Below, one piece after another: positions 28,859-37,186 of a DNA stretch of 64,000 nt. The notes beneath the pieces are model-generated. The model was not told where the DNA came from. It ran no database searches and saw only the letters and a list, made by a program, of their open reading frames with translations. The stretch's first letter is position 1; the number at the start of each line of letters is the position of its first letter. The position numbers were made by a program, and so were the translations under genes. The DNA is from VRUE01 sp036271315 (lineage in GTDB: Bacteria > Actinomycetota > Thermoleophilia > Solirubrobacterales > 70-9), in assembly GCA_036271315.1 (NCBI GenBank), contig DATBAV010000012.1, forward strand, positions 1 to 64,000, given 5' to 3'.

Positions 28859-28969
28859 CGGACGGGGCCAGGGGTGGAGCGTCTTGCACTTTTTCGGCAA
28901 TTCCTAGCGGCGCCAGCTACTGCGTCTTCACCGAAAAAGTTAAGCGGAGCCCCTGGCCCCGTCCGTTAG
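28855..28969. repeat. Nested palindrome covering the stop codons of convergent ilvD and hydrolase
   Basis: Outer arms 28855-28874 and 28950-28969 are a perfect 20-bp inverted repeat. Inner arms 28888-28897 and 28931-28940 are a second perfect 10-bp stem. ilvD ends with TAA at 28856-28858 and the opposing gene with TAA at 28966-28968 (minus), so both stops sit at mirror-image positions in the outer arms. Likely a bidirectional transcription end. Confidence 0.85.
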
Positions 28970-29838
28970 TTCAGGAACTCGTCGAGCACGGCGTTGAAGC
29001 GTGCGGGTCGCTCTAGCTGCGGCACGTGGCCGGTCTGCTCGAAGATCTCAAGCCGCGAGTGGGGAATGCGGCGGTTGTAGCTGAGGGCGGCGGCCGTGGG
29101 GATGACCCAGTCGTCGGTGCCCCAGACGATCATCGTCGGGATTTTGATTTCTTCTAGGCGGTCACGGGCGTCGTATTCGATGACGGCAGCCAAGGCATCG
29201 GCGAAGCCGGGGCAGGGAACGCCGGACGCCATCTGCTCCCAGAGCAGCTCCTTGCTTAGGCGGCCGGGATAGCGGATCGCGAAGCGGAACATCAGGTAGC
29301 GGGCACGGCGGTGGGTGACGAAGAAGCGGGCGGCGGCGCCGAAGGGGCGGCCGAAGGTGTCCCAGGCCTGCGAGGTAGCACGGCCGCGCTCGTGCGGGAG
29401 CCAGGTGTTGATGAAGCCCGCGGCCGAAACCAGGACCAGGCGGGCGAAGCGGCTCGGCTCCACGAGCACCGCCTCGGCGGCGACCAGGCCGCCCATCGAG
29501 TTGCCGACCAGCGTGGCGTCGCGGCCGATCTCCAGCTTCTCGCAGAAGTCATGCAACGTGCGCCCATAGGCGGGCATGTCGATCGTCCAGGAGGGCATCG
29601 GGCTGGCGCCGAAGCCGGGGAGGTCGAGGGCGACCACGCGATGGGTGCGGCTGAAGTGGGGAAGGTTTTCCAGCCAGGCCTGCCAGGAGCTGGTCAGGCC
29701 GTGGATGAAGACGATCGGCTCGCCCTCGCCGATCTCGGCGTAATTGACCGTCGCACCCGGCAGCTCGAGCCGGTGCACGTGCGGCCGCCAGTCGAGCTTC
29801 AGCCAGTCGGGGTCTGGGTTGCCGTAGTCGTCACGCAT
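28966..29838 (-). CDS. Alpha/beta hydrolase
   Basis: A 290-residue serine hydrolase. Visible are oxyanion region FIHGLTSSWQAW, nucleophile elbow LVGNSMGGLVA, acid in WGTDDWVIP and catalytic His in TGHVPQLERP. The cap region is rich in aromatic residues. Substrate unknown; the family includes haloalkane dehalogenase-like, epoxide hydrolase-like and lipase members. ATG 29838 is chosen (an open frame reaches 29919); it overlaps the fthC-like stop by 8 nt, so the two form an operon. Confidence 0.85.
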   Translation of the reverse strand: MRDDYGNPDPDWLKLDWRPHVHRLELPGATVNYAEIGEGEPIVFIHGLTSSWQAWLENLPHFSRTHRVVALDLPGFGASPMPSWTIDMPAYGRTLHDFCEKLEIGRDATLVGNSMGGLVAAEAVLVEPSRFARLVLVSAAGFINTWLPHERGRATSQAWDTFGRPFGAAARFFVTHRRARYLMFRFAIRYPGRLSKELLWEQMASGVPCPGFADALAAVIEYDARDRLEEIKIPTMIVWGTDDWVIPTAAALSYNRRIPHSRLEIFEQTGHVPQLERPARFNAVLDEFLN

Positions 29839-30583
29839 AACCCATACGTTCGAGTATGGGTATTTCGCGGATCTGCGGCGGCTGCAGGTGGTCCCAGAGG
29901 ATTCCGCGCGGGCGCTCATACTGGCGCTCGACCTCGATCACGGCGCGCGGGGTGGCGATCACGTCGACCGGCAAGTCGTGCGCGGTCATCATCAGGTGGC
30001 GGCGCAGGACCTGGGTCGGGTGCACCGTGGTCGCCACCGTCGTGTGGCTGTCGATCTTGCCGGCGTCGATCAGCACCCCGTACTCGAGGTCGGAGTAACC
30101 GCCGCCCTTGCCGACCCGGGCACCGCTGAGGTTGACCGCGACCGAGCCGCAGAGGACGAAGTCGATCTCGGGCAGCTCGTCGAGCGCGACGACGCGGCCG
30201 TGTTTGAGCGCGCCCTTGATCGTCGCCGCCTCTTTGACCGCCCGTTTGGAGAGCTTTTTTGGGTCGAGGACGCGGAAGGGATGTGGGTCGCGCAGGCGCG
30301 GCACGGCCATGATCACGATCTTGCCCTCCTCGAGGGCAATGCGACGCGCGTAGGTCTGCGGCGAGTCGGGGTTGGCCTTGATCACCCGGGCCCGCCGCCA
30401 GAGGCGCTGCCCGGCGAGCTTTTCCGCCGCCATTTTCGCCCCGGCGAAATTCGGGATCCGCCCCTCGGCTCCGGGGAAGCGCGACACCCCCTCGCGGTCC
30501 ATCGCCTTCCAGACTTCCTTGCGGACGGTGTCCTTGCTGGCTTTCGGCGGCACGACCTGAAAGATATCCGCAGCGACCGTCAC
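29831..30583 (-). CDS. 5-formyltetrahydrofolate cyclo-ligase-like protein
   Basis: A 250-residue protein of the 5-FCL/MTHFSD-like family, which closes 5-formyl-THF to methenyl-THF using ATP. Indicators are KDTVRKEVWKAMDREGV at the N-terminus, RVIKANPDSPQTYARR in the middle and the ATP-site-like RVGKGGGYSDLEYGVL. The longer form resembles archaeal and plant MTHFSD-like proteins more than classic YgfA, so exact activity is uncertain. GTG start. Divergent from the L,D-transpeptidase gene. Confidence 0.8.
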   Translation of the reverse strand: MTVAADIFQVVPPKASKDTVRKEVWKAMDREGVSRFPGAEGRIPNFAGAKMAAEKLAGQRLWRRARVIKANPDSPQTYARRIALEEGKIVIMAVPRLRDPHPFRVLDPKKLSKRAVKEAATIKGALKHGRVVALDELPEIDFVLCGSVAVNLSGARVGKGGGYSDLEYGVLIDAGKIDSHTTVATTVHPTQVLRRHLMMTAHDLPVDVIATPRAVIEVERQYERPRGILWDHLQPPQIREIPILERMGYA

Positions 30584-30697
30584 TCTGTCGGACGTGGATT
30601 TGCAGGTGATCTGAGTATTTGAGCCGAATGATCCGTCTGCCTAAACTTTTGCGTAGGTCAGGTTCGGCCGGATAGATGCCGATTGTTGGGAAAGGTA

Positions 30698-31735
30698 ATG
30701 GGGCGTAAGACTCAAATCGCGATTCTCGCCCTCGTGGCGCTGCTGCTTATCGGCGTCGCTGTCGGCTACGCCTACGACAGTTCCGAGAAGGACAAGATCG
30801 CCGACGGAGTCACCGTCGGCGGTGTCGATGTCGGCGGCATGGACGAAGCGGAAGCCAAGCAGGCGGTCAGCCACCAGTTGCTCGGCCCGCTCAAACATTC
30901 GCTGCGTGTCGGCTATGACGGTAAGAGCTGGACGCTGCCGGGCAAGAGCCTCGAGGTCCACGCCGACATCGATGCGGCAATCGAAGAAGCGGTGGCCGAA
31001 AGCCGCAGCGGTGGATTTCCCGGGCGCCTGGTTCGCTACGTCACCGGTGGCGGTGTCGACAAGCAGATAGGCGCCGACGTCAGCTACTCGAAGCCCGCGA
31101 TCAACCGCTTCGTCCGCGAGGTCGCGGACAAGGTCGAACGCGAAGCGCAGGACGCTGCGGTCGAACCCAGCCCCGACTCACTTGAAGTGGTGGCGGCGAA
31201 GGACGGGCGCAAGCTGCGCGACAACCTGCTCACCCGCCAGCTCGAGGCGGCGGTGCTCAACGCCGACGCGGACCACAGGGTCGTCGCTCGCACTCATCCG
31301 ACAAAGCCGGAAGTGACGACGAAGGAAGTCGCCTCCGCCTACCCCTCCTACCTCACTCTTGACCGCTCGACCTTCACCCTGCGGCTCTGGAAGCACCTGA
31401 AGCTGGCAAAAACGTACACGGTGGCGGTGGGCCAGGAAGGCCTTGAAACCCCCGCCGGGCTCTACCACATCCAGGAAAAGCAGGTGAACCCTTCCTGGCA
31501 CGTTCCCGACTCCGCCTGGGCGGGCGACCTGGCCGGCCAGGTGATTCCTCCGGGCCCGGAGGATCCAATCAAGGCGCGTTGGATGGCGATCTTCGAAGGC
31601 GCCGGGATTCACGGCACGGAAGAGACCGAATCGCTCGGCTCCGCCGCCTCGCACGGCTGTGTGCGGATGTCGATCCCCGACGTGATCGAACTGTATCCGC
31701 AAGTAGAAGTAGGAACTCCGATTTACATCGGCTAA
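30698..31735 (+). CDS. L,D-transpeptidase with N-terminal peptidoglycan-binding-like domain
   Basis: A 345-residue secreted or membrane-anchored enzyme forming 3-3 cross-links or attaching protein to peptidoglycan. One N-terminal helix (IAILALVALLLIGVAVGYAY) is followed by a VanW/PG_binding_4-like domain (VTVGGVDVGGMDEAEA), then the YkuD domain (about 215-345) with HGTEETESLG and catalytic SHGCVRM (Cys321). GGGAAAGG before ATG 30698 supports that start over upstream TTG codons. Confidence 0.9.
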   Translation: MGRKTQIAILALVALLLIGVAVGYAYDSSEKDKIADGVTVGGVDVGGMDEAEAKQAVSHQLLGPLKHSLRVGYDGKSWTLPGKSLEVHADIDAAIEEAVAESRSGGFPGRLVRYVTGGGVDKQIGADVSYSKPAINRFVREVADKVEREAQDAAVEPSPDSLEVVAAKDGRKLRDNLLTRQLEAAVLNADADHRVVARTHPTKPEVTTKEVASAYPSYLTLDRSTFTLRLWKHLKLAKTYTVAVGQEGLETPAGLYHIQEKQVNPSWHVPDSAWAGDLAGQVIPPGPEDPIKARWMAIFEGAGIHGTEETESLGSAASHGCVRMSIPDVIELYPQVEVGTPIYIG

Positions 31736-31769
31736 GAGGCTCGCGCGGGCCGGCGGCGAAACTCCCTCT

Positions 31770-32651
31770 ATGGACTGGGGGGAAGCGCTGATCGCCTATG
31801 ACCGCGACCTGCGGGGCCGCGGTGCCGCCGAGCGCACTCGCAAGGCCTATGGGGTCGATCTGGGCCAGTTCGTCGAGTGGGTGGGCGAGCGAAATCCCGG
31901 TGAGATCCGCCACCGCGACGTGCGGCGCTTCGCCGCCGGGCTCTCGTCGGACGGCGCGGCGCCGGCCACCGTCGCGCGCAAGCTGGCCGCCGTGCGCGGC
32001 CTCTTCGACTTCCTCGTTCGCACCGAGCGGGTCGGGCAGAACCCGGCCGACCTCGTCTCCAGTCCCAAGCGGGAGGAAAAGCTGCCGCGGGTGCTTACGG
32101 TCGAGCAGGTGCGCGAACTGCTCGAGCGGATCCCCGCCCGCACGCCACTGGAGCTGCGCGACCTGGCGATGCTCGAGCTCGCCTACTCCTGCGGGCTGCG
32201 CTGCGAGGAGATCGTCACCCTCGACGTCGGCGCGCTCGACTACGAAACCGAGCAGCTGCGGGTGCTCGGCAAGGGATCCAAGGAAAGGATGCTCCCCGTG
32301 GGAGAGCCGGCCCGCCTCGCCGTTCAACGCTATGCGGAGCGCGGCCGCCATGCCCTGACCGCGGATCCCCGCGAGCAGGCCCTCTTCCTCTCCAAGAGCG
32401 GCAGGCGGCTCTCCAACTCCGACATCACCCGGCGGCTCGGGCTCTGGGTGCGCGAAGCCGCGCTCGCCGCCGGGGTCTCACCGCACTCGCTGCGCCACAG
32501 CTTCGCCACGCATCTGCTCGAGGGTGGTGCCGATCTGCGCACGATCCAAGAGCTGCTCGGTCACGCTTCGATCTCGACCACACAGGTTTACACTCGGGTC
32601 GATGCGGCTCGCCTCCGCGACGCGTATGCGGCCACCCATCCACGCGCATGA
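31770..32651 (+). CDS. xerC: Tyrosine recombinase XerC/XerD
   Basis: Chromosome dimer resolution recombinase, 293 residues. The N-terminal SAM-like domain (1-90) precedes the catalytic domain with Arg in SCGLRCEEIVTLD, Lys in GKGSKERMLPV, the HSLRHSFATHLLEGG box, LLGHASISTTQVYT and nucleophile Tyr274. Position after dprA-region genes and before the whiG-type sigma gene matches housekeeping xer genes of actinobacteria, so this is not a phage integrase. Whether it is XerC or XerD is not resolved. Confidence 0.9.
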   Translation: MDWGEALIAYDRDLRGRGAAERTRKAYGVDLGQFVEWVGERNPGEIRHRDVRRFAAGLSSDGAAPATVARKLAAVRGLFDFLVRTERVGQNPADLVSSPKREEKLPRVLTVEQVRELLERIPARTPLELRDLAMLELAYSCGLRCEEIVTLDVGALDYETEQLRVLGKGSKERMLPVGEPARLAVQRYAERGRHALTADPREQALFLSKSGRRLSNSDITRRLGLWVREAALAAGVSPHSLRHSFATHLLEGGADLRTIQELLGHASISTTQVYTRVDAARLRDAYAATHPRA

Positions 32652-32692
32652 GCGAAAAATTTGTCAGCGACCTTAGGATGCAGGGGAATTAG

Positions 32693-33466
32693 ATGGAAAC
32701 CGGCGTAAAAGAGGTGGAGCTGCGCGATCTTTGGCGCCGCTACAAGGAGGACGGCGATGCCAGCGCCCGCGAGCGCCTGGTCGTGGCCTACTCGCCGATG
32801 GTCAAGTTCGTCGCCGGTCGTCTCGGTGCCGGCCTGCCCTCGCACGTCGATGACGCCGACCTGATCTCCTACGGCCTGATGGGGCTGATCGGGGCGATCG
32901 AGCGCTTCGAGCCCGAGCGCGGAATCAAATTCGAGACCTTCGCGATGACCCGGATCCGCGGCGCGATCATCGACGAGCTGCGCTCGCTCGACTGGGTGCC
33001 GCGCTCGGTGCGCTCGCGCGCCCGTGAAATCGAGGCCGCCCAGGCTAAGCTGGAGCACGAGCTGCAGCGGGCCCCGAGCGAGGCCGAGCTCGCCGCCCGG
33101 CTTGAAATCAGCGAGGAAGAACTGCAGACCTCGCTGCTGGAGATCGCCAACTCCTCGGTTTATGCGTTGGACGAGCTCTGGACCGTCTCCGACTCCTCCG
33201 GCGACTCGGTCTCGCTGCTCGACACGATCTCCGACCCGCGCGCCGAGGATCCGCAGGAGTCGCTGGCCAGCAGTGAGGTCAAGGACCGCCTCACCGAGGC
33301 GATCTCCTCACTGCCCGAGCGCGAGCAGCTGGTCGTCGCGCTCTACTACTACGAGAACCTCACGCTGCGCGAGATCGGCGAGGTCCTGGGCGTCACCGAG
33401 TCGCGAGTCTCTCAGCTTCACACCAAGGCCGTGATGCGCCTGAAGTCCGGCCTGCAGGCTGCCTGA
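32693..33466 (+). CDS. whiG: FliA/WhiG-family RNA polymerase sigma factor
   Basis: A 257-residue sigma-28-type factor. Region 2 (YSPMVKFVAGRL ... DLISYGLMGLIGAIERFEP ... KFETFAMTRIRGAIIDELR), region 3 (RAPSEAELAARLEISEEEL) and region 4 (LPEREQLVVALYYYENLT, then IGEVLGVTESRVSQLHTKA) are all present. No flagellar gene is in the window, and the dprA/xer neighbourhood is that of Streptomyces whiG, so WhiG-like developmental or stress control is the better guess. No anti-sigma gene is adjacent. Confidence 0.9.
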   Translation: METGVKEVELRDLWRRYKEDGDASARERLVVAYSPMVKFVAGRLGAGLPSHVDDADLISYGLMGLIGAIERFEPERGIKFETFAMTRIRGAIIDELRSLDWVPRSVRSRAREIEAAQAKLEHELQRAPSEAELAARLEISEEELQTSLLEIANSSVYALDELWTVSDSSGDSVSLLDTISDPRAEDPQESLASSEVKDRLTEAISSLPEREQLVVALYYYENLTLREIGEVLGVTESRVSQLHTKAVMRLKSGLQAA

Positions 33467-33536
33467 TCCAGGCGTAATCGCCTGACCCGTATTTATCCCG
33501 GTTGAGTTCTGAGACTCGGCGGGTACCTTCAGCTGT

Positions 33537-35603
33537 GTGGCTCGCAAGGCCGCAGACCGGATTCGCAATGTGGCCCTGGTCGGGCACCGGGGTTGCGGCA
33601 AGACGAGCCTGCACGAGGCGATGCTGTTCGAGGCCGGCGCGGTCAAGCGGCTGGGCACGGTTGCCGACGGCAGCACGGTCTCCGACCACGAGCCCGACGA
33701 GCAGGAGCGCTCGCTCTCGATCAACGCCTCCTTGGCCTGCTTCGAGCACAGCGGTCGCGAGATCAACCTGATCGACACCCCGGGCGAGCCGAGCTTCGTC
33801 GCCGACGCGATCGCCGCCCTGCGCGTCGCTGACGCCGCCGTGGTCGTGGTCAGCGGCGTGACGGGGGTCGAGGTGCATACCGAGCGCCTCTGGCGGCGCG
33901 CCGACGCCGAGGGCCTGGCTCGGCTCGTCTTCGTCAACATGCTCGACCGCGAGCGGGCCGACTTCTACCGCGCGCTCGACTCGCTCAAGGCCGCCTTTGG
34001 CGCCCACGTCGTCGCCACCGAGATCCCGATCGGCTCCGAGCACGAGGTGCGCGGCGTGATCGACTTGATCGACCGCAAGGCGTTCCTCTACGACGACATC
34101 GGACCAGGGGCGGCGCGGGAGGTCGCGATTCCCGAGGAAGAGCGCGAGCGGGCCGAGGAGTACCGCGAGCGGTTGATGGACGAGGTGGCGGAGAACTCCG
34201 ACGCGCTGATGGAGCGCTATCTCGACGGCGAGGAGATCGACCACGACGAGATCGTGCGCGTGCTCAAGCAGGGCGTCACAGAGGGGCAGATCTTCCCCGT
34301 CACCTGCGGTATCGCCACCGCCAACCTCGGCACCGGCCGCCTGCTCGAGGCGCTGGTCGAGGACCTGCCCTCGCCGGCGATGCGCGGTGCCCGCGCCGCC
34401 AGCGGTCCCGACGGCGAGGCGATCGAGATCGAGCCCGACGAGCAGGGCCCGCTCGTTGCCTACGTCTTCAAGACCCTCGCCGACCCCTATACCGGCCGGG
34501 TCAACCTCTTCCGCGTCTACCGCGGCACGCTCGCCTCGGACTCGCAGGCGTTCAACGTCAGTCGCGGCCAGAAAGAGCGGATCGGCCAGCTCGGCCAACC
34601 GCTGGGCAAGGAGCTGCGGCCGTGCCCGGAGCTCGGCGCCGGGGACATCGGCGCCGTCGCCAAGCTGAAGGAGACCCGCGCCGGCGACGTGCTCTGCGCT
34701 GGGCCGGAGGAGATCGGCGTCGAGCCGCTGGACCTGCCAAACCCGGTGATGGCCTTCGCCTACGAGCCGAAGTCGAAGGGCGATGAGGAGAAGGCGGCAG
34801 CGGCCGTGCGGCGCCTCACAGAGGAAGACCCGACCCTCGACGTACACCGCGACGCGCAGACCGGCGAGCAGATCATCGCCGGCCTCACCCAAGTCCACGT
34901 CGAGGTGATCGTGGCGCGGATGAAGCGGCGCTTCGGGGTCGAGATCGAGCTGCACCCGCCGCGCGTGCCCTACCAGGAGTCGATTCGCCGGCCCGCCGGC
35001 GCCCACGCCCGCTACAAGAAGCAGTCGGGCGGTCGCGGCCAGTTCGCCGATTGCCAGATCGAGATCGAGCCGAGCGAGAACGGCGCCGGCCTCGAGTTCG
35101 TCAACAAGATCAAGGGCGCGGCGATTCCCGGCAGCTTCATCCCCGCGGTCGAGAAGGGGGTCGAAGAAGCGATGGCGCACGGCACGGTCGGCGGCTATCC
35201 GGTCAAGGGTGTGCGGGTGCGATTGGTGGACGGCAAGCATCACGACGTCGACTCCTCGGAGATGGCCTTCAAGATCGCCGGCGCGATGGCCTTCAAGGAG
35301 GCAATGGAAGCGGCGGACCCGGTGCTGCTGGAGCCGATCGTGCGGCTCGTGGTGAGCTGCCCCGAGGACGTCGTCGGCGACGTGATCGGCGACCTCAACT
35401 CGCGCCGCGGTCACCCCCTGGGGATGGAGCCGAAGGGCTCGGTCACCGAGGTGCGGGCCGAGGTGCCGATGGCGGAGGTGCTCGACTACGCACCCGACCT
35501 GCGCTCGATCAGCGGCGGCCGGGCCGACTTCGAGGTCGATTTCGACCGCTACGAAGAGGTTCCAGCGCACCTGGCCGAAAAAGTCGTCTCAGCCACGGCC
35601 TGA
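33537..35603 (+). CDS. EF-G-like translational GTPase (EF-G2 type)
   Basis: A 688-residue paralogue of elongation factor G. G1 VGHRGCGKTSLHE and G3 DTPGEPSFVADA are present, but the G4 guanine-specificity motif NKxD reads Asn134-Met-Leu-Asp137. Domains II-V follow (GRVNLFRVYRGTL, YKKQSGGRGQFADCQIEIEP, DLNSRRGHPLGMEPKG). The true fusA, usually beside rpsG/tuf, is not in this window. EF-G2-type proteins have no settled role; some hydrolyse GTP on ribosomes without translocating. GTG start. Confidence 0.9.
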   Translation: MARKAADRIRNVALVGHRGCGKTSLHEAMLFEAGAVKRLGTVADGSTVSDHEPDEQERSLSINASLACFEHSGREINLIDTPGEPSFVADAIAALRVADAAVVVVSGVTGVEVHTERLWRRADAEGLARLVFVNMLDRERADFYRALDSLKAAFGAHVVATEIPIGSEHEVRGVIDLIDRKAFLYDDIGPGAAREVAIPEEERERAEEYRERLMDEVAENSDALMERYLDGEEIDHDEIVRVLKQGVTEGQIFPVTCGIATANLGTGRLLEALVEDLPSPAMRGARAASGPDGEAIEIEPDEQGPLVAYVFKTLADPYTGRVNLFRVYRGTLASDSQAFNVSRGQKERIGQLGQPLGKELRPCPELGAGDIGAVAKLKETRAGDVLCAGPEEIGVEPLDLPNPVMAFAYEPKSKGDEEKAAAAVRRLTEEDPTLDVHRDAQTGEQIIAGLTQVHVEVIVARMKRRFGVEIELHPPRVPYQESIRRPAGAHARYKKQSGGRGQFADCQIEIEPSENGAGLEFVNKIKGAAIPGSFIPAVEKGVEEAMAHGTVGGYPVKGVRVRLVDGKHHDVDSSEMAFKIAGAMAFKEAMEAADPVLLEPIVRLVVSCPEDVVGDVIGDLNSRRGHPLGMEPKGSVTEVRAEVPMAEVLDYAPDLRSISGGRADFEVDFDRYEEVPAHLAEKVVSATA

Positions 35604-35641
35604 ATCGGGTCGCCGGGGTCGCGGTGAACTAGCTTTGGGGA

Positions 35642-36052
35642 GTGAGCATCTACCAGCGCGATCCAGCTGCCCCGGGAGCGAACATCAGGCGGCGGCAGAT
35701 CGATTCGTCAAGTGTGCGCCTCGAGCGCGCTGTTGAGCTTTTCAACGCGAGTCGGGCGGGACGCACTGCGGCGGGCCTGACCCGCAGCCTTGGCCCGCCC
35801 CGAGCTTCCGTCGGCGCCGCCGCCGGCTCCCCGACCCTGGTGCGGATCACGGTCGCCTGGGAGCTCTGCTGGTACCAATGGGCGGTCGATCAGGCGGGGC
35901 GGGTGGTCGAGACCGGCAAGGGCGAGGACGTCGAGCAGCTCGATCGTTCCGCCCGCCAGTGGAACGCCGGCGTGGGCAAGCGCGGACAGCTGATCTTCGG
36001 CGCCGCTGGCCGCCAGTCGGTTCGCCGTGCTTTTTGGTTGAGGCGTCGGTGA
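35642..36052 (+). CDS. Conserved-looking hypothetical protein coupled to RNase HI
   Basis: A 136-residue protein I do not recognise. It starts at GTG 35642; the first half is Arg/Ser/Ala-rich, and the second half has WELCWYQWAVDQAGRVVETG and SARQWNAGVGKRGQLIF, an aromatic-rich pattern that looks like a real folded core. Its stop overlaps the RNase HI GTG start (GTGA), so it is probably translated with that gene. No signal peptide or membrane helix. Confidence 0.6.
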   Translation: MSIYQRDPAAPGANIRRRQIDSSSVRLERAVELFNASRAGRTAAGLTRSLGPPRASVGAAAGSPTLVRITVAWELCWYQWAVDQAGRVVETGKGEDVEQLDRSARQWNAGVGKRGQLIFGAAGRQSVRRAFWLRRR

Positions 36053-36444
36053 AGGTCGTCGTCAACGTCGACGGTGGCGCCCGCGGCAACCCCGGGCCGG
36101 CGGCGATCGCCGCGGTCGTCCAGGACCCCGATGGCGAGGTGCTGGAGGGGCGGGGCGAGCGGATCGGGCGGGCGACCAACAACGTCGCCGAGTACAAAGC
36201 GCTGTTGCTGGGCATCGAGCGGGCGGCGGCCATGGGCGCCAACGAGCTCGAGCTCGTTGGCGACTCCGAGCTGGTCGTCAAGCAGGTCAAAGGGGAATAC
36301 AAGGTCAAGGACGCGACGATGCGCGAACTGCACGCGGAGGTGAAGAAGGCGCTGCGGGACTTCGACAGCTGGTCGATCCGCCATGTGCGCCGCGAGCACA
36401 ACGCCGAGGCCGACCGCCTCGTCAACGAGGCACTCGATGGCTGA
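36049..36444 (+). CDS. Ribonuclease HI family protein
   Basis: A 131-residue RNase H fold. All four catalytic acids are visible: Asp in VVNVDGGARGNPGPAA, Glu in NNVAEYKALLLGI, Asp in LVGDSELVVKQV and Asp in REHNAEADRLVN. It is the compact Gram-positive form (YpdQ/BH0863-like) without a hybrid-binding domain. With rnhB at 22594, the genome encodes two RNases H. GTG start overlaps the upstream stop by 4 nt, and its own end overlaps the VOC gene by 8 nt. Confidence 0.92.
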   Translation: MKVVVNVDGGARGNPGPAAIAAVVQDPDGEVLEGRGERIGRATNNVAEYKALLLGIERAAAMGANELELVGDSELVVKQVKGEYKVKDATMRELHAEVKKALRDFDSWSIRHVRREHNAEADRLVNEALDG

Positions 36445-36928
36445 GCCGATCGATCCCGGCGTCGACATCGGTCACGTCCACCTCAAGGTCGCCGACCTCG
36501 ACCGCGCCCTGGCCTTCTACTGCGACGTGCTCGGCTTCGAGCTGCAGCAGCGCTTCGGCGAAGAGGCCGCCTTCGTCTCGGCCGGCGGCTACCACCACCA
36601 CATCGGTCTCAACACCTGGCACTCGAAGGGCGGCGACCCGCCGCCGCCTAACAGCACCGGCCTCTTCCACCTGGCGATCCGCTACCCGACCCGCCGCGCC
36701 CTCGCCGACTCCCTGCAGCGCCTGATCGACAACGGGGTCGCCCTCGGCGGCGCCTCCGACCACGGCGTCAGCGAGGCGCTCTACCTGGAGGATCCCGACC
36801 GCAACGGGATCGAGCTCTACTGGGACCGGCCCAAGGAAGAGTGGCCGCAACCGGCGCCGGGGGAGAAGGTGGCGATGTACACGCGGCCGCTCGACCTGCA
36901 CGACCTGCTCGCCGAACTCCAGCAATAA
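36437..36928 (+). CDS. VOC-family ring-cleavage dioxygenase/glyoxalase-like protein
   Basis: A 163-residue two-module VOC protein with metal ligands in VHLKVADLDRALAFY (His), LFHLAIRYPT (His) and NGIELYWDRP (Glu), the order found in catechol 2,3-dioxygenase-like (CatE/YfiE) proteins. A C-terminal WPQPAPGEKVAMYT tail is typical of that group. Substrate unknown. ATG 36437 overlaps the RNase HI stop. Confidence 0.85.
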   Translation: MAEPIDPGVDIGHVHLKVADLDRALAFYCDVLGFELQQRFGEEAAFVSAGGYHHHIGLNTWHSKGGDPPPPNSTGLFHLAIRYPTRRALADSLQRLIDNGVALGGASDHGVSEALYLEDPDRNGIELYWDRPKEEWPQPAPGEKVAMYTRPLDLHDLLAELQQ

Positions 36929-37057
36929 AAGGCGCCCAGGCCGCGACGGGGGAGGGAGGAACCGCCGCGGACCCAAGGCGTCACGAACAGGATCAGCATA
37001 CCAAGTATTAGGTATTGATCCAAAAGACCGCGCCACGAATCTCCCGCCGCGCGCAGC

Positions 37058-37063
37058 TATACT
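37058..37063 (+). promoter_or_regulatory. Possible -10 box of tRNA-Gly
   Basis: TATACT 11 bp before the first base of the tRNA, in otherwise GC-rich sequence. No good -35 is seen. An AT-rich inverted repeat ATACC/GGTAT (36998-37002 with 37011-37015) lies further upstream. Confidence 0.4.
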
Positions 37064-37074
37064 CGCCGCTTTAT

Positions 37075-37148
37075 GCGGCTGTAGCTCAGCTGGCTAGAGC
37101 GTCTGCTTGCCATGCAGAAGGTCGAGGGTTCGAATCCCTTCAGCCGCT
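37075..37148 (+). tRNA. tRNA-Gly (anticodon GCC)
   Basis: A 74-nt cloverleaf: acceptor GCGGCTG/CAGCCGC with discriminator T, D-arm GCTC/GAGC, anticodon stem TCTGC/GCAGA around loop TTGCCAT (anticodon GCC), T-arm GAGGG/CCCTT with TTCGAAT. CCA is not encoded. It is followed directly by a perfect palindrome that serves as terminator. Confidence 0.97.
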
Positions 37149-37154
37149 TCTCGC

Positions 37155-37186
37155 GAAATCCCGCCCTAGGGCGGGATTTCGTCTTT
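37155..37186 (+). terminator. Intrinsic terminator of tRNA-Gly
   Basis: A perfect 26-nt palindrome (37155-37180, 12-bp stem) followed by GTCTTT, six bases after the tRNA end. This is the clearest intrinsic terminator in the window. Confidence 0.8.

Noticed and set aside
30584..30697. ydaO-type riboswitch before the L,D-transpeptidase
   Set aside because: The leader is only 114 nt and I cannot match the conserved ydaO core.
31770..32651. Phage or island integrase
   Set aside because: Tyrosine recombinase is in the conserved xer-sigma context, with no att repeats or phage genes.
32693..33466. Flagellar sigma factor FliA
   Set aside because: No flagellar or chemotaxis gene in the window; context fits WhiG.
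33393..35570. 725-codon minus-strand open frame opposite the EF-G-like gene
   Set aside because: Composition is typical antisense shadow, and the plus strand has clear GTPase motifs.
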